From Dimorphilus gyrociliatus (Eukaryota > Annelida > Polychaeta > Dinophilidae): DNA of 64,000 bases. The notes under the pieces are model-generated. The model was not told the DNA's origin, did no database searches, and worked only from the letters and a program-made list of their open reading frames with translations. The stretch is taken from contig CAJFCJ010000008.1 of NCBI GenBank assembly GCA_904063045.1, forward strand, positions 310,001 through 374,000, read 5' to 3'. Positions 49,801 to 58,672 of the stretch are shown piece after piece. A program made the translations under genes and the position numbers. The first letter of the stretch is position 1, and each line of letters opens with the position of its first letter.

Positions 49801-51006
49801 TAGACCTTCCTAAGCTAGATCCTCCGCGGAGTGTATATATTACGCCAGACTCTTCAGCTTATGCACCACTTCCAATGAACCTTTGGTACTACGAATCTCT
49901 GGAAAAACCCATTGGTAGCCACTCAAATAAAATGGAAGAAACTGAAAAGGACGCTACGAATAATAACAATAAGATGTCTTATGCCGACTGGGTCGCTAAC
50001 TGCTGGTTACAAGCGTTTGCAATTATTATTGCTATTGACTTAATTTGGTTTATACATCGTGTAGCAAACACTTATAGAACGGCAAGAATGATTTTATACG
50101 GTTGTCCGGCCCATATCGATTGTAGGAAAACGGAACAAACTGGTGTTAACGGCTCTCCGGTTAAACTACCTAAAAGAGGGTTTTTCCAGTATATCCTCGA
50201 TTTGAATATCAGAGTAAGTAATCTCGAAAAATACTTTTTTAATTAGTTGGATAGAGATTAAGTTAATCAATTTTTGAATAGATTATGCGTACGGAGGCTA
50301 TTCCCAAATTAGTGTCGGTAGGAGCAGTTGGAATTATACTGTTTGTTGTAACGATTTTGTCGGATAAACTTGTTAATATAAAAACGGCTGCTTCAATGGG
50401 ATACTTTGACTCTATTGTTGCCCCTGTTGATATAAGTCTTAAACTGGCAAAAACCCGAATCGAAACGAACGCTCAGAGAATAAATGAGTTTGAATTGCCG
50501 GTCTACGAACAGTTGATTGACGCCAGATACAAAAGACTTCAATTAGTCCTATCTCTTTACGCTGAAGCTGCTGATAACGGACTTAGAGAAGCCGAAGTAT
50601 GCGCCTGGACAAAGATGTTAGATAACAGACTAAGCTGCGATTGTAAAGGAAAGAAGGGTATTCTAAAGAAGATTAAATTTGAAGGATGTAACCTACATCC
50701 AGTCTTTCCAAGAGCTTATCGAAAGTTTGTATAGATTAATTAAATGTTACAATAAAAAATTATCTTAAATTGACTCATTTTTACTCCAATAGAAAGAAAA
50801 TAGTTGACTATAGAAAAGATTTACGTCAAACATTGTTTCCTTATATAAATTCCGCTCGTTCAATAGTAAAGTCCTGCTGCCATCTGACAGCTATATTTGT
50901 CTCATCACTACTGCTCGTAGATCTCATTGGATCCGTTATATGGAGTTACTTAAAGAGGTGTAATCTATTAAGATTAAAACCTTTATACGAAGTTGACTGC
51001 TCTTAG
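28018..51006 (+). CDS. Gene B: 1,918-residue EGF/TNFR-like seven-pass membrane protein
   Basis: Twenty-six exons join without a phase break from ATG 28018 to TAG 51006. Plan: signal peptide (1-20), ectodomain, TM1 (~108-130), serine-rich cytoplasmic loop, TM2 (~405-420), EGF and cbEGF (~480-570), three TNFR-like repeats (571-647), cysteine-rich/beta region (648-1300), TM3 (~1303-1325), TM4 (~1344-1372), helical coiled-coil-like stretch (~1390-1470), TM5 (~1630-1648), TM6 (~1709-1727), TM7 (~1877-1900). Topology predicted N-out, C-in. It is the head-to-head paralogue of gene A. Introns host gene F and a U6 gene. The family is not recognised; it does not read as a GPCR because two membrane passes precede the EGF/TNFR region and long ectodomains separate the rest. 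Exon coordinates are in the block entries. Confidence 0.85.
28156..34246. other. Gene B intron 1, 5' part, no gene seen
   Basis: Six kilobases of complex, comparatively GC-balanced sequence with no splice-bounded coding frame, no repeats and no RNA gene that I can identify. A TCACGTGA site lies at 33466-33473 and an AGGTGGCG core at 29525. Good candidate for regulatory DNA because it sits next to the shared promoter. Confidence 0.5.
34247..36002 (+). CDS. Gene F: nested two-exon gene in intron 1 of gene B, unrecognised 275-residue protein
   Basis: Exon 1 34247-34655 (ATG start, donor GTAAAT, phase 1) and exon 2 35584-36002 (acceptor CTGCAG, stop TAA) join to 275 residues. An AATAAA lies at 36028, 26 nt past the stop. 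The first half is helical with LLLMLHNNVRESLDDF, then a Ser/Lys linker; the second half is helical with six or more cysteines (CGSGC, CSTADKADSC). No signal peptide or membrane segment; probably intracellular. Both reading frames are much longer than chance in this AT-rich DNA. An alternative donor AAC|GTAAGA at 34533 with an acceptor at 35571 would also be in frame. Not recognised; it could also be an intron-derived gene fragment. Confidence 0.6.
36003..37288. other. Gene B intron 1, 3' part
   Basis: Complex non-coding sequence with a TCACGTGA site at 36476-36483; no gene seen. Confidence 0.5.
36028..36033 (+). promoter_or_regulatory. Poly(A) signal of nested gene F
   Basis: AATAAA 26 nt after the stop codon of gene F. 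It supports the idea that F is an independent transcript inside the gene B intron. Confidence 0.5.
37418..38551. other. Gene B intron 2, no gene seen
   Basis: AT-rich; the only item of note is the CTCF-like site at 38416-38426. Confidence 0.6.
38416..38426 (+). promoter_or_regulatory. CTCF-like site TAGATGGCGCT
   Basis: A close match to the AG[AG]TGGCGC core of animal CTCF motifs, in gene B intron 2, about 125 bp before the TM1 exon. One of 17 AGRTGGCG cores in the window. Confidence 0.4.
38790..38844 (+). promoter_or_regulatory. U6 promoter elements: octamer and TATA box
   Basis: GTATATAAG at 38836-38844 lies 25-33 nt upstream of the U6 start, the spacing expected of an RNA polymerase III type 3 TATA box. 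ATGCAAAT at 38790-38797 is a perfect octamer site about 75 nt upstream. A proximal sequence element should lie near 38805-38825 but has no consensus I can check. Confidence 0.7.
38869..38974 (+). ncRNA. U6: U6 spliceosomal snRNA gene
   Basis: From ACATATACTAAAATTGG onward the sequence follows the invariant U6 body that I know, including ACAGAGA and the AGC triad region, and ends CGTTCCATAT plus a T-run. The 5' stem-loop is GTACGGG-TTCG-CCCGTAC, a perfect 7-bp hairpin that differs in sequence from the vertebrate one while keeping the fold. U6 pairs with U4, then U2 and the 5' splice site in the spliceosome. It lies in intron 3 of gene B, on the same strand, with its own promoter elements. Confidence 0.97.
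38970..38976 (+). terminator. Pol III T-run terminator of U6
   Basis: Seven consecutive T directly after the CCATA end of the U6 body. Confidence 0.9.
39108..40230 (+). CDS. Gene B exons 4-8: serine-rich cytoplasmic loop
   Basis: Exons 39108-39254, 39374-39457, 39522-39650, 39711-39872 and 39984-40230, joined by short introns of 60-120 nt. The product is about 256 residues, hydrophilic, rich in Ser/Thr/Asp/Arg (runs such as TDSSSSTS, CSTDRSSSRSS, GGSSGGGSSSG), with no hydrophobic segment. It lies between TM1 and TM2 and so is predicted cytoplasmic and likely a phosphorylation-rich signalling or scaffold region. Four successive junctions are phase 1. Gene A has only about 50 residues here. 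Confidence 0.8.
40286..41292 (+). CDS. Gene B exons 9-11: TM2, EGF-like and cbEGF modules
   Basis: Exon 9 (40286-40488) begins with TM2 (HIAVVFCLALIVFG) and continues as a beta-type ectodomain. Exon 10 (40552-40728) is an EGF-like module ending CVCHHGYYLNNDGSTC. Exon 11 (41170-41292) is a classical calcium-binding EGF module: DINEC at its start, then NSRC, GSFTCLC, GYYMLNGTC. All exit in phase 1. Confidence 0.85.
40843..40875. repeat. AT microsatellite
   Basis: About 16 TA units in gene B intron 10. Confidence 0.95.
41293..43041. other. Gene B intron 11, no certain gene
   Basis: CTCF-like core at 41820-41828. An in-frame ATG at 42948 reads a leucine-rich stretch straight into exon 12 (see findings). 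Confidence 0.5.
43042..44893 (+). CDS. Gene B exons 12-14: three TNFR-like cysteine repeats
   Basis: Exons 43042-43122, 44465-44539 and 44819-44893, each 75-81 nt and phase 1-1. Each encodes C-x3-C-x4/5-Y-x4-C-x7/9-C (for example CQSACPKGTYEYLPC, CSTRCQEGYYVAREC, CRKRCAEDEYELTPC). The pattern is that of TNFR-type half-repeats. Upstream of exons 12 and 13 the frame is open into the intron and gives leucine-rich sequence, because the polypyrimidine tract is read as codons. Confidence 0.78.
43123..44464. other. Gene B intron 12, no gene seen
   Basis: CTCF-like cores at 43987 and 44186. The last 50 nt form the pyrimidine tract of the exon 13 acceptor. Confidence 0.6.
44186..44196 (-). promoter_or_regulatory. 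CTCF-like site (TAGGTGGCGCT on the minus strand)
   Basis: AGCGCCACCTA on the plus strand, the best match to the AGGTGGCGCT form, in gene B intron 12. Confidence 0.4.
45009..46924 (+). CDS. Gene B exons 15-20: linker, cysteine-rich region, LQP-type beta domain
   Basis: Exons 45009-45252, 45314-45527, 45594-45733, 46214-46357, 46533-46613, 46682-46924. Exons 15-16 form a charged linker and cysteine cluster; exons 17-19 a second cysteine-rich stretch (CQERRKQCQSC, CDSAKNC); exon 20 begins at CTTGDV and contains LQPIFQ and CHVQPKKKYTIYKLEY, aligned with gene A exon 15. Introns here are 61-480 nt. Confidence 0.77.
45734..46213. other. Gene B intron 17, nothing seen
   Basis: 480 nt of AT-rich sequence without coding frame or repeats of note. 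Confidence 0.6.
47181..48019 (+). CDS. Gene B exon 21: large beta-rich ectodomain exon
   Basis: 839 nt, phase 2 in and phase 1 out. Hydrophilic, with several sequons and the CPGYF motif followed by a second cysteine about 30 residues later (ATCPKTF), matching CPGYM and VGCAPKP in gene A exon 16. The frame stays open about 30 nt past the donor at 48019, but the next exon joins only from the GTAATT at 48020. No named domain recognised. Confidence 0.78.
48020..48819. other. Gene B intron 21, nothing seen
   Basis: 800 nt, very AT-rich, with a short AT microsatellite near 48140-48165 and T-rich runs. Confidence 0.6.
48820..51006 (+). CDS. Gene B exons 22-26: TM3-TM7 and C-terminus
   Basis: Exons 48820-49396, 49470-49681, 49750-50213, 50282-50724, 50793-51006. 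Exon 22 holds TM3 (LVIIILTMAIIFLILLTFAF) and TM4 (FVVVYVTFRAACSLALTFTV), then a long amphipathic helix rich in E/K/Q/R with heptad character. Exon 24 has TM5 (LQAFAIIIAIDLIWFI), exon 25 TM6 (LVSVGAVGIILFVVTIL), exon 26 TM7 (LTAIFVSSLLLVDLIGSVIW) and a short basic tail. Exon 25 leaves at GTTTGT in phase 2; without splicing it would stop after RKFV. The stop lies at 51004-51006. Confidence 0.82.
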
Positions 51007-51029
51007 GATTGAACAACTTAAAACAAACC

Positions 51030-51035
51030 AATAAA
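51030..51035 (+). promoter_or_regulatory. Poly(A) signal of gene B
   Basis: AATAAA 24 nt after the stop codon of gene B, followed by a run of AAAC repeats. Confidence 0.6.
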
Positions 51036-51390
51036 CAAACAAACAAACTTCCTATCATCTTTTTCGCAACGAAAAAAGTTGACAATTCTTTCTTGTGTTC
51101 GATATTCGATTGTTTTTGTATGAATAATTTAGTCGTATTATATAAAATAATGTAACAAAAACATAAAAACTATTGTGCTTAATGTTGTTTACTGTTTTAG
51201 TTGATTAATTAATTAATTAATTAATTATTTTATAATTACGTAAACAGCTCTTTTTTTTGTCATAAAAAGGAAAAATATAAATGCATTGTTATTTAAATAA
51301 TAAACAGAAAAATTGAAAAATCACTTTGATTTCTGATAAGCATCTACATTTTGACCTCCATTTTTAAAAATAAATGATGAATAATTCATA

Positions 51391-51400
51391 TAGATGGCGC
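51391..51400 (+). promoter_or_regulatory. CTCF-like site TAGATGGCGC between genes B and C
   Basis: Placed between the poly(A) signal of gene B and the start of gene C, a position where an insulator would make sense. Confidence 0.4.
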
Positions 51401-51952
51401 AAGAGTAGAGCCAAAAAGTTTTTAGCTGTCACACACACATATTATTGAAACTTGGACATTGAATTGGTAGGTCGAATCGGTAAAATTACTTTTTTGTTAG
51501 TCTCGATAACTTTTAAAGATAATGGTTCTTGTAGTCTTCTAATCATTTTCACTACTAAAATAAAAATTGATAAGTTTATTTAAACTACATTATCGTCTAA
51601 TAGAAAAAGAAAAGGTTAAACGCCTTTAAATGTTAGTTTTAAATGGAATAGTTTTCAATATATTAAACGTTATATTTTAAATTGTTTTGTTGTTTTTTTT
51701 GCGTAACGTAAAAAAAAATGAAAGGACCAATAAACAAACATAAAACTATTAACTAGTATTGAAAAACTACAGCGAATAGAGAGAGTATTTACCATATATT
51801 AACTTGGTTTTTTTTTGGCACTTTTAGACGTGAAGCAATAGACACAAAAGGAAAGGAAAAGAGAAGAAAAGTAAAGTGAAAAAGTTTCTTTTGTTGGAAT
51901 TCACTTGAAACAAAGAATTGAATTGTTAAAATTAAAAAGAGAAAACAAAACA

Positions 51953-53262
51953 ATGGAGGAAAATTGTAGAAAATACATAGACGCTGATGAAGATCATTAT
52001 GTATCAATTGATAGTTTAGACGAAGAGGAAAGATACGAAGATGATGAATATATTATGAAAAAACCAAGTGGTAAGATTTATATATATATATATATATATA
52101 TATTTCTTTTATTAATATCATAAATATTGAGAAAGGTAGAAACAAATCGCATCTATAAATAGAAGATTGATTTAAGGCAAAAGATACATAATTATTCGAA
52201 AAAAACAAAAAACAAAAAAACGGAATAAGCCTTTTTTTTCTAATTAAGTGAAACCTTTCTTTGTGTTTTATATTAAATTTTTTTTTTTTAACTTTCTTCT
52301 TTGTTATGTAGATTGAAAAAAAAACAAAATTATCAAAGTAAGACATTGTAGAAAGGATATTAAATATTTTTAAGACTATTACGTAAGTCTTCAAGTAATA
52401 GAGCTTAAGATTTACTTTTATATTATCATATATACGGCATATATGTGTGACAGTATTTTTAAGTTATATTATTAAAGACATTTTTTGCCCTATGGTCTTC
52501 CAAAGAGAATATTTTTTTGTTTTTTGATGTTTTTTTCAAAACGTTTAAGTTGTTCTTATATATATATATATATATATATATTTGAAAGAATAAGGGCGGG
52601 GAAAAGACCTTTACGACATATCTGTGACTTTTAGAACTACAGGGTCGTTGCGGTCATATATGAGTATGTGTTAGTGAGTCGACTACGTTCAACATCCGCT
52701 TTCTTATTTATATCTCTGTTCTTTCTTTATAGTATTTGTTCATCTTTATTAAATTAGGTTATAGTTTAGATTATTTGTAATAGATAAATGGAACTCTTAA
52801 AGAAAATTATACTAAGATGACTAGGAGAGCAGAGCTAGCAAGGACAGAGATAAAAGAAACTATAGACTAATATATAAACCAATAAGAATTTAAGGGGAAG
52901 AGACTTAAATTTGAAGTGTTAGATAAGAAATATTGAATAAAAACTTCAACAACCAACGGTACATCTAGAGTTGATCTGCGTAGTTCCAACAGGAAATCTA
53001 GAAATAAATATAAAATCCACAAAATATTTAAATTCCACAGATATCTTTATTTTTTTTTTCGCAATTAGAATTGATATGTGAGACAAGATGAAAATTATAC
53101 TTAAAAGTGACATTTTTATAACGCGCACTCGGATAATGTCGACTAAATTTACTCATTCGATATTTAGGCCATACCTGACAGGAAATTTTGAACTAAACAC
53201 CCCCACTTGTATTAACTATATTTAAAATTCTTTTCCCTCGTATTCGACATATACCTCATATC

Positions 53263-53297
<35 letters not shown>

Positions 53298-54935
53298 TCC
53301 GTATAATGAATTGTAATTATTTTTAAGCTTTTTTTACACACTCTTTACTATTTAAAGTTTAAGCTTTTTATCAGTTAGATTTTACAAAAGGTAATAAGTA
53401 AATTGAATAGAATAAAGGGATAAATAGAATTGAAAATATTATACAAAAAGGTAAAAAAAACGGTTAAATACAAATACAAAAACTCGTATAAAACTGGTAT
53501 ATCTATCATAAATGCCCTGTTGTGATTATTTCAATTGAACTATATTTTTTTTTTGCAACAACTAGATCATATAGTATTTTATTCTTTTATGACGAGTTAA
53601 CCTTTCATTGTAATTTTTAATTAAGTATTATCTATTCAAGAATTTAAGGAAAAAATTAATAAATAATGCTAAAAAAAGAAAACTTCTTTTATGAACAAAG
53701 AGATAACGTAATAAAGGAAGAACAAAATCTTTTTTGTCTATACATGAAAAGTAAATATTTTAACTGTTGCTTTATTTTCATAGTTGGAAAACAGATATAA
53801 GTCTTTTATATATATATATATATATACTAATCTTATCTATCAATCATCAGATCATTCATCTCCACCCATTTTTTCTTCCCCTTAGTAATCAATACTTTAC
53901 TGTTAAAGATAACTTTCAGTTTCTTTTATTTTATGCCTGCAATTTGATCTTAAAATTCCAAGGTGTGTCATGCAGATAACGTTGAGAAAACGGCTACTAA
54001 AATCAATATTATCAGTATACGTGTTTACATATTTTCAATATTTCAACTTGAACTTATTCAAGCTTCTATACTTTATAAATACTCTACTTTTATAAATATA
54101 AATGTATTAATGTACTTGATTAATGTACTTTAGGAGATAAATGTTGATAAACAATATTTATCACTTCATCTAGTTTCATGTGTTAGATAAGCAAAGCGCC
54201 ATCTGCAGTAAGCGTTTATTATTAATAATTTTTAAGAATTACAATTTATACTTTTTCAATTGGAATATTTATATACATTAATGTCTCCTTTTTGCAGTTG
54301 GTATGCAGGTATTATGTATACCCGTTGCAGCTTTGTGGTGTCTAGTCGGTTATTGTATATTTCGCATGCAACCTCCGTCAAGTGATGACGACTATTATAC
54401 GATAGAAAAATACGCCTTAAGAAAGCCTATAAAAAAGAAATTGAAAAAGAAGGAGAAGAAAGCTAACGAAGTATTCATGAAAAGACGTCAGAACGTTGAA
54501 GAACTCTATTCAAAACCACTAACAGGGAGATCGAGAAAAGCATCTGCAGCATCTCTAGATTCTGCCAAAGATAGTGGCTATTCGACTAAAAATTCATCTT
54601 TAAACCTTCCCTTAAGATCTGCTTCAAAGTCAGACGAAGATACCCCAAGTTTACCAGACACAAAATTAAGAGATACCTGTATTAAGAGTAGTCAAGATAA
54701 ATTAGCCGCCCTTGATGATTGGCTAGACAGGTCATTAAAAAAGTCTGAGAACGATCTCTCAAATATAGATGAAACTACTTTATTTAACGCTGACAAAGCA
54801 GACAATTCAAATATTGAATGTCAAAATGAAAAAACTGCAGAATATGACGTAATTGATTCATTAACTATAGTCAGTACGGACACATTGAACAGACTGGCAA
54901 ATTTAAGAAAGTGTGAAAATGTTGTTTCTGGTTAA
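51953..54935 (+). CDS. Gene C: unrecognised single-pass membrane protein, 251 residues
   Basis: Exon 1 51953-52070 (ATG, donor GTAAGA, phase 1) and exon 2 54298-54935 (acceptor TTTGCAG, stop TAA). The N-terminal 40 residues are very acidic with several tyrosines (DEDHYVSIDSLDEEERYEDD). Exon 2 starts with one hydrophobic segment (VLCIPVAALWCLVGYCIF), then an acidic/tyrosine patch (SDDDYYTIEKY), a lysine-rich run and a long Ser-rich tail (AASLDSAKDSGYSTKNSSL). AATAAA lies at 54969. The gene begins 0.95 kb after gene B. No signal peptide; topology uncertain. Further exons inside the 2.2-kb intron cannot be excluded. A caveolin-like hairpin is a remote alternative from the IP-x2-ALW pattern only. 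Confidence 0.68.
52557..52581. repeat. AT microsatellite
   Basis: About 12 TA units in the gene C intron; a second one lies at 52079-52102. Confidence 0.95.
53263..53294. repeat. TAA trinucleotide repeat
   Basis: About ten ATA/TAA units in the gene C intron. Confidence 0.95.
54195..54205 (-). promoter_or_regulatory. CTCF-like site (CAGATGGCGCT on the minus strand)
   Basis: AGCGCCATCTG on the plus strand, about 95 bp before exon 2 of gene C. Confidence 0.35.
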
Positions 54936-54968
54936 AGCGGATAGAAAAATAACGCGAAATATATTAAC

Positions 54969-54974
54969 AATAAA
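54969..54974 (+). promoter_or_regulatory. Poly(A) signal of gene C
   Basis: AATAAA 34 nt after the stop codon; T-rich sequence follows about 35 nt downstream. Confidence 0.6.
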
Positions 54975-56195
54975 GAAAAGTAAAAATATAAAAGAAAATC
55001 CGGTTTTTTTTTAAAAAAAAAAAGAAAGAAAAACAATTTATTTACAAACTTTTGTTTTTACTTGAATTCAAATGGGAAACTTGTTATTGTTTTTTTTTTT
55101 ATTATTACTCTTCTTACTTGTTTGTTCTTTTCCTCTATTCTTTTTATTTCGCGTTCAATTGTACGATAATCGAAAGACAAGTATTGATATATCATTAATT
55201 GTGGCATTACTCTTAAAGATAAATATATAGTATATATATATATATATATAATCATTATAGTCTGCATTGCCACTTAAGTTATGTTCCATCATTTTTATTC
55301 AATAAAGTAATATTTCTCTTTTAAAATTGAACTTTTCAATTTCTATATAAAAGTATATAACAAAAGGGAAGAGGCGGCTTTTAAAAAATACCGAATAAGT
55401 GGTGGATTAAAACGGCAATAATAGAGAGAAAGAAGCAAGACTTTTTTTTTACTAGTATTTCATATTTTTTATGAAATAGCATATATTATTATTTTCTCTC
55501 TTTTCTGTGCTGTTGTTAAAGGCCTATATACCAAAATGGGTGTGAACGATTTACCAAACAGCATAATATTGTAACAAGTGGACTACCTTGCGTGCTCAAG
55601 TATGATTCCAAGCTATTTTCATTGTGCAATTTTATTAAAACAACCATCCTTTTGTCTTCCTCTATTTTGTTTATTATGTATAATGAAAAAGGTAGTTGCC
55701 CTTATTTAAGGACAGAATGTAAGCTTGCCTCAAAAAGCTAAAGATCCATCAATAATGGAATAAACAACAGTTAAAAAAATAAATAACAGACAACGCCATC
55801 TTTCTGATAAAGTTTCTTATTTATTTATAAATTTAATCATAGGATTTTTCATAGAAAAATTAGGATACAGAATCTTTATTTTCTTCCCCACAGCTCTTAT
55901 ATGTATTATTATTATATATATATATAATAATCTCCTTTTCCTTTCACTAAAAATAGGTCTAGTACGAATATATTGATATTTGTGTAGATAAATAGAGAGA
56001 AAATATACAAGTCCCTTAAAAAAAAAAGAAGATATACTTAAGGAATTTTTCTCTCTAATAGGATTTTATTGAATTGACCTATTAGCTAGGAGATGATTTA
56101 TATTAGAGTATAGTAATATAATTTTGAAAAAAAAAGGGAGGAGAGAGTGAGAGAGAATACATTGAATTATGGATTAATAATAAAGAAAAGAGCAA

Positions 56196-56201
56196 TTTAT
56201 T
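56196..56201 (-). promoter_or_regulatory. Possible poly(A) signal of gene D
   Basis: TTTATT on the plus strand, that is AATAAA on the coding strand, about 75 nt after the stop. A second AATAAA overlaps the stop codon itself. Confidence 0.4.
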
Positions 56202-56274
56202 CGTAAATTTTAACTGTAACATTATTGTTATGTGCTTTTGCGGAATTTTGTGTAGTATTTAATAAGAAAATGTT

Positions 56275-57082
56275 TTATTTAAACTCATGTTCTGCTAAAG
56301 GAGCGGCCTCTCTAACATCCGGTAACTCTTTATTAAATCCTTCTTTCCCAAGAAGCCAATAGGTTCGGACTATTCCTTTACCTTTTAGCATAATTTCACC
56401 TCTTTCTTCCACTATATAACCTTTTAGGCTGTTGAGAATTTTTTTACATTCTGGACTTATATGAATTCTTAAAGCCAGACCGTTTGATTCCATTCTGGAT
56501 GCATAATTTACTGTATCACCGAAAAGGCAGTATCTAGGCATCTTTAATCCTACTACTCCAGCAACAACCGATCCAGAATGAATACCAATCCTTAATTGTA
56601 ACTGTTTGTTAGGACAATGTCGTATCTTAAATTGTTTTACAGAGGATAGTAATTCCAAAGCCATGGTGCATATTTCTCCGGCGTGTCGTTCGCCATTAGG
56701 AGTGGGTAGGCCAGAAACAACCATATAGGCATCGCCAATTGTTTCAACTTTGTAAACATCAAAAGTTTCCACTATATTATCAAAGGTCGTATAGAGGTCG
56801 TTTAAGAAATCAACAACCTGTAAAGGGGTACTAGATGCTGCCAAAGCAGTAAAACCGACAATATCACTAAAGAAAATTGTCGCTTTTTCGAATAATTGAG
56901 GGGCTATAGTTTTACCAAGCTTCAATTGATCAGCCACCTGACGGGGTAGCATACGACCTAAAAGTTCTTCGGTCTTCTTCTGTTCCTCCGCCAGTTGTTG
57001 AGTCCTACTATCAACAAGATCTTCAAGATGGTCGGTGTATTTTTCCATCATTGTCATCATTTGATCTACCAAGTTGGTTCTC
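56275..57082 (-). CDS. Gene D exon 10: coiled coil and guanylate cyclase domain
   Basis: Begins with the signalling helix ([20 protein letters not shown]), then the catalytic domain. Metal-binding aspartates lie in FFSDIVGFT and ETIGDAY. The purine-specifying pair is Glu in KVETIGD and Cys in PRYCLFGD, the guanylate (not adenylate) combination. Transition-state residues are in NYASRMES. The chain ends about 20 residues after the domain with no long tail. All catalytic residues are present, so activity is expected. Confidence 0.95.
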
Positions 57083-58636
57083 CTAACAATGGAAAGTAAT
57101 AAGGTAAAACTTCCGCTCAACTTAATTCCTGTATGTGGGAAGTACTTCTCAATTTAACTTACCTCCCTTTGTTCATCTTTGTCAATGAGTCTCTAATAGT
57201 AATAAAGTTTGGTCGAAATGCTCCAATTTCTTCCCAACACAGTCTCATTAAATCGCAGATTTCCTCCTCTCCTTCGTTCGGAAAAACTTTTGGCCTATAA
57301 ACTGGATGCTCACTTCTCTTAACACGGCGAACTATCTCTAATAAATTAATGTGAATTTCTTTAGAAATATGACTTTAAAGGAAAAGGTAAAATCATAAAA
57401 AAAGGGAAAACAGAGGGTCATTCACAAAGTACTGCTATTTGTTTGATTAGCCGTTAATAACTTACCAGCTGTATCTTCCGAACTATTTCCCCACGGACCA
57501 GATCTCTGGATTATTTCTTGTAAGATAATAGAGAAACTATATACGTCTCCCTTCGGACTTCCTGTTCTATTCGCGTCATCCTCTCTTAGATGTTCAGGAG
57601 ACGTCCATAACAACTCTAATATATAGATATTTCTATATTAATATTATGTAAATATTTCTCTAGAAGATGGCCGAATAAGGAGGCAAACACCTACGATAAT
57701 AATAAGCAGGATCTCCGAAGTTGTATAATCTTTCTCCTTCTCGAAATTTTCGTAAACCAAAATCAGCAATATGACACGTCCATCTAGAATCAACTAATAT
57801 ATTTGAACTTTTTAACCTCCCATGATACTTAATAGGACTGTCATGAATAGCAGCCATTCCTTGAGCGATATCGTGAGAAAAGGATAGTCGGAATATCCAA
57901 TCCAATTTAATATTATCATTCTCTAGAACATCTTGCAAACTGCCCTTATTACAATACTGACTAACAACGCAAATTTTGTTTGGTTCTATGCAGGCTCCTA
58001 TAAATGGATTAAGATTCGAGTGTCGTAACTTCCGAACAGCATTTAATTCGTGGATTATCTCATCAGTTAGATAAATATACGGTTTCTGTATCATCTTAAC
58101 GGCGACAATATTCCCTTGATATCGACCAATCTTGGTAAATATTTGCGGTTGATTGTTTAGCTTACGTAGTTCGGTCTCGGCCGATGACTTTTGTGACGTG
58201 CTTCGAAGGTCTTCGGATACAGCGAAACCCTATTAGAATGTAAAAAGTTCGAAGCTACATAAAATGAATCTATTTCTCTTTTTTAATTAGAACTTAAGGA
58301 AGAAAGCCATATGTAAGAGAAGCTAGGTTTATAGGTAAAAATTGATTAGCTATTATTTGTTTTATTCATTAAACAAATAAATCATTTCTGGTAAAAAGCA
58401 GATATTTTTCTTTCATAAATTTTCTTATTAATCAGTATTTTTTTTTATAAAAAAAATTAACTATTTTTACTTCAAACGCTAGGTGGCATTATATTTTCTT
58501 CTTCTTCTTCTTCCTCGTCTTTGTCTTTTTTCTTATATAATAATCTGCTTTTATCCATTTCAAAGGGCAAAATTTGAAATTCTTAATAAAGCCAAAAATA
58601 AGAAAAAAAAATGAGAGAGAGAAAAAGAGAGAAAAC

Positions 58637-58672
<36 letters not shown>

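Larger units (their letters stand above)
51007..51952. other. Spacer between genes B and C
   Basis: Gene B 3' end with its poly(A) signal, a TTAA repeat at 51203-51227, a CTCF-like site at 51391-51400 and presumably the gene C promoter; no clear TATA box. Confidence 0.5.
52071..54297. other. Gene C intron, no gene seen
   Basis: Very AT-rich, with AT microsatellites at 52079-52102, 52557-52581 and 53808-53826 and a TAA repeat at 53263-53294. Small missed exons of gene C cannot be excluded. Confidence 0.5.
54936..56274. other. Spacer between the converging 3' ends of genes C and D
   Basis: 3' UTR sequence, poly(A) signals on both strands, an AT microsatellite at 55229-55250 and a CTCF-like CGCCATCTT at 55794-55802. 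No gene seen. Confidence 0.6.

Noticed and set aside
54298-54400. Caveolin identity for gene C from the IP-x2-ALW pattern
   Set aside because: Only a five-residue resemblance; no scaffolding-domain signature precedes it and the long Ser-rich tail does not fit.
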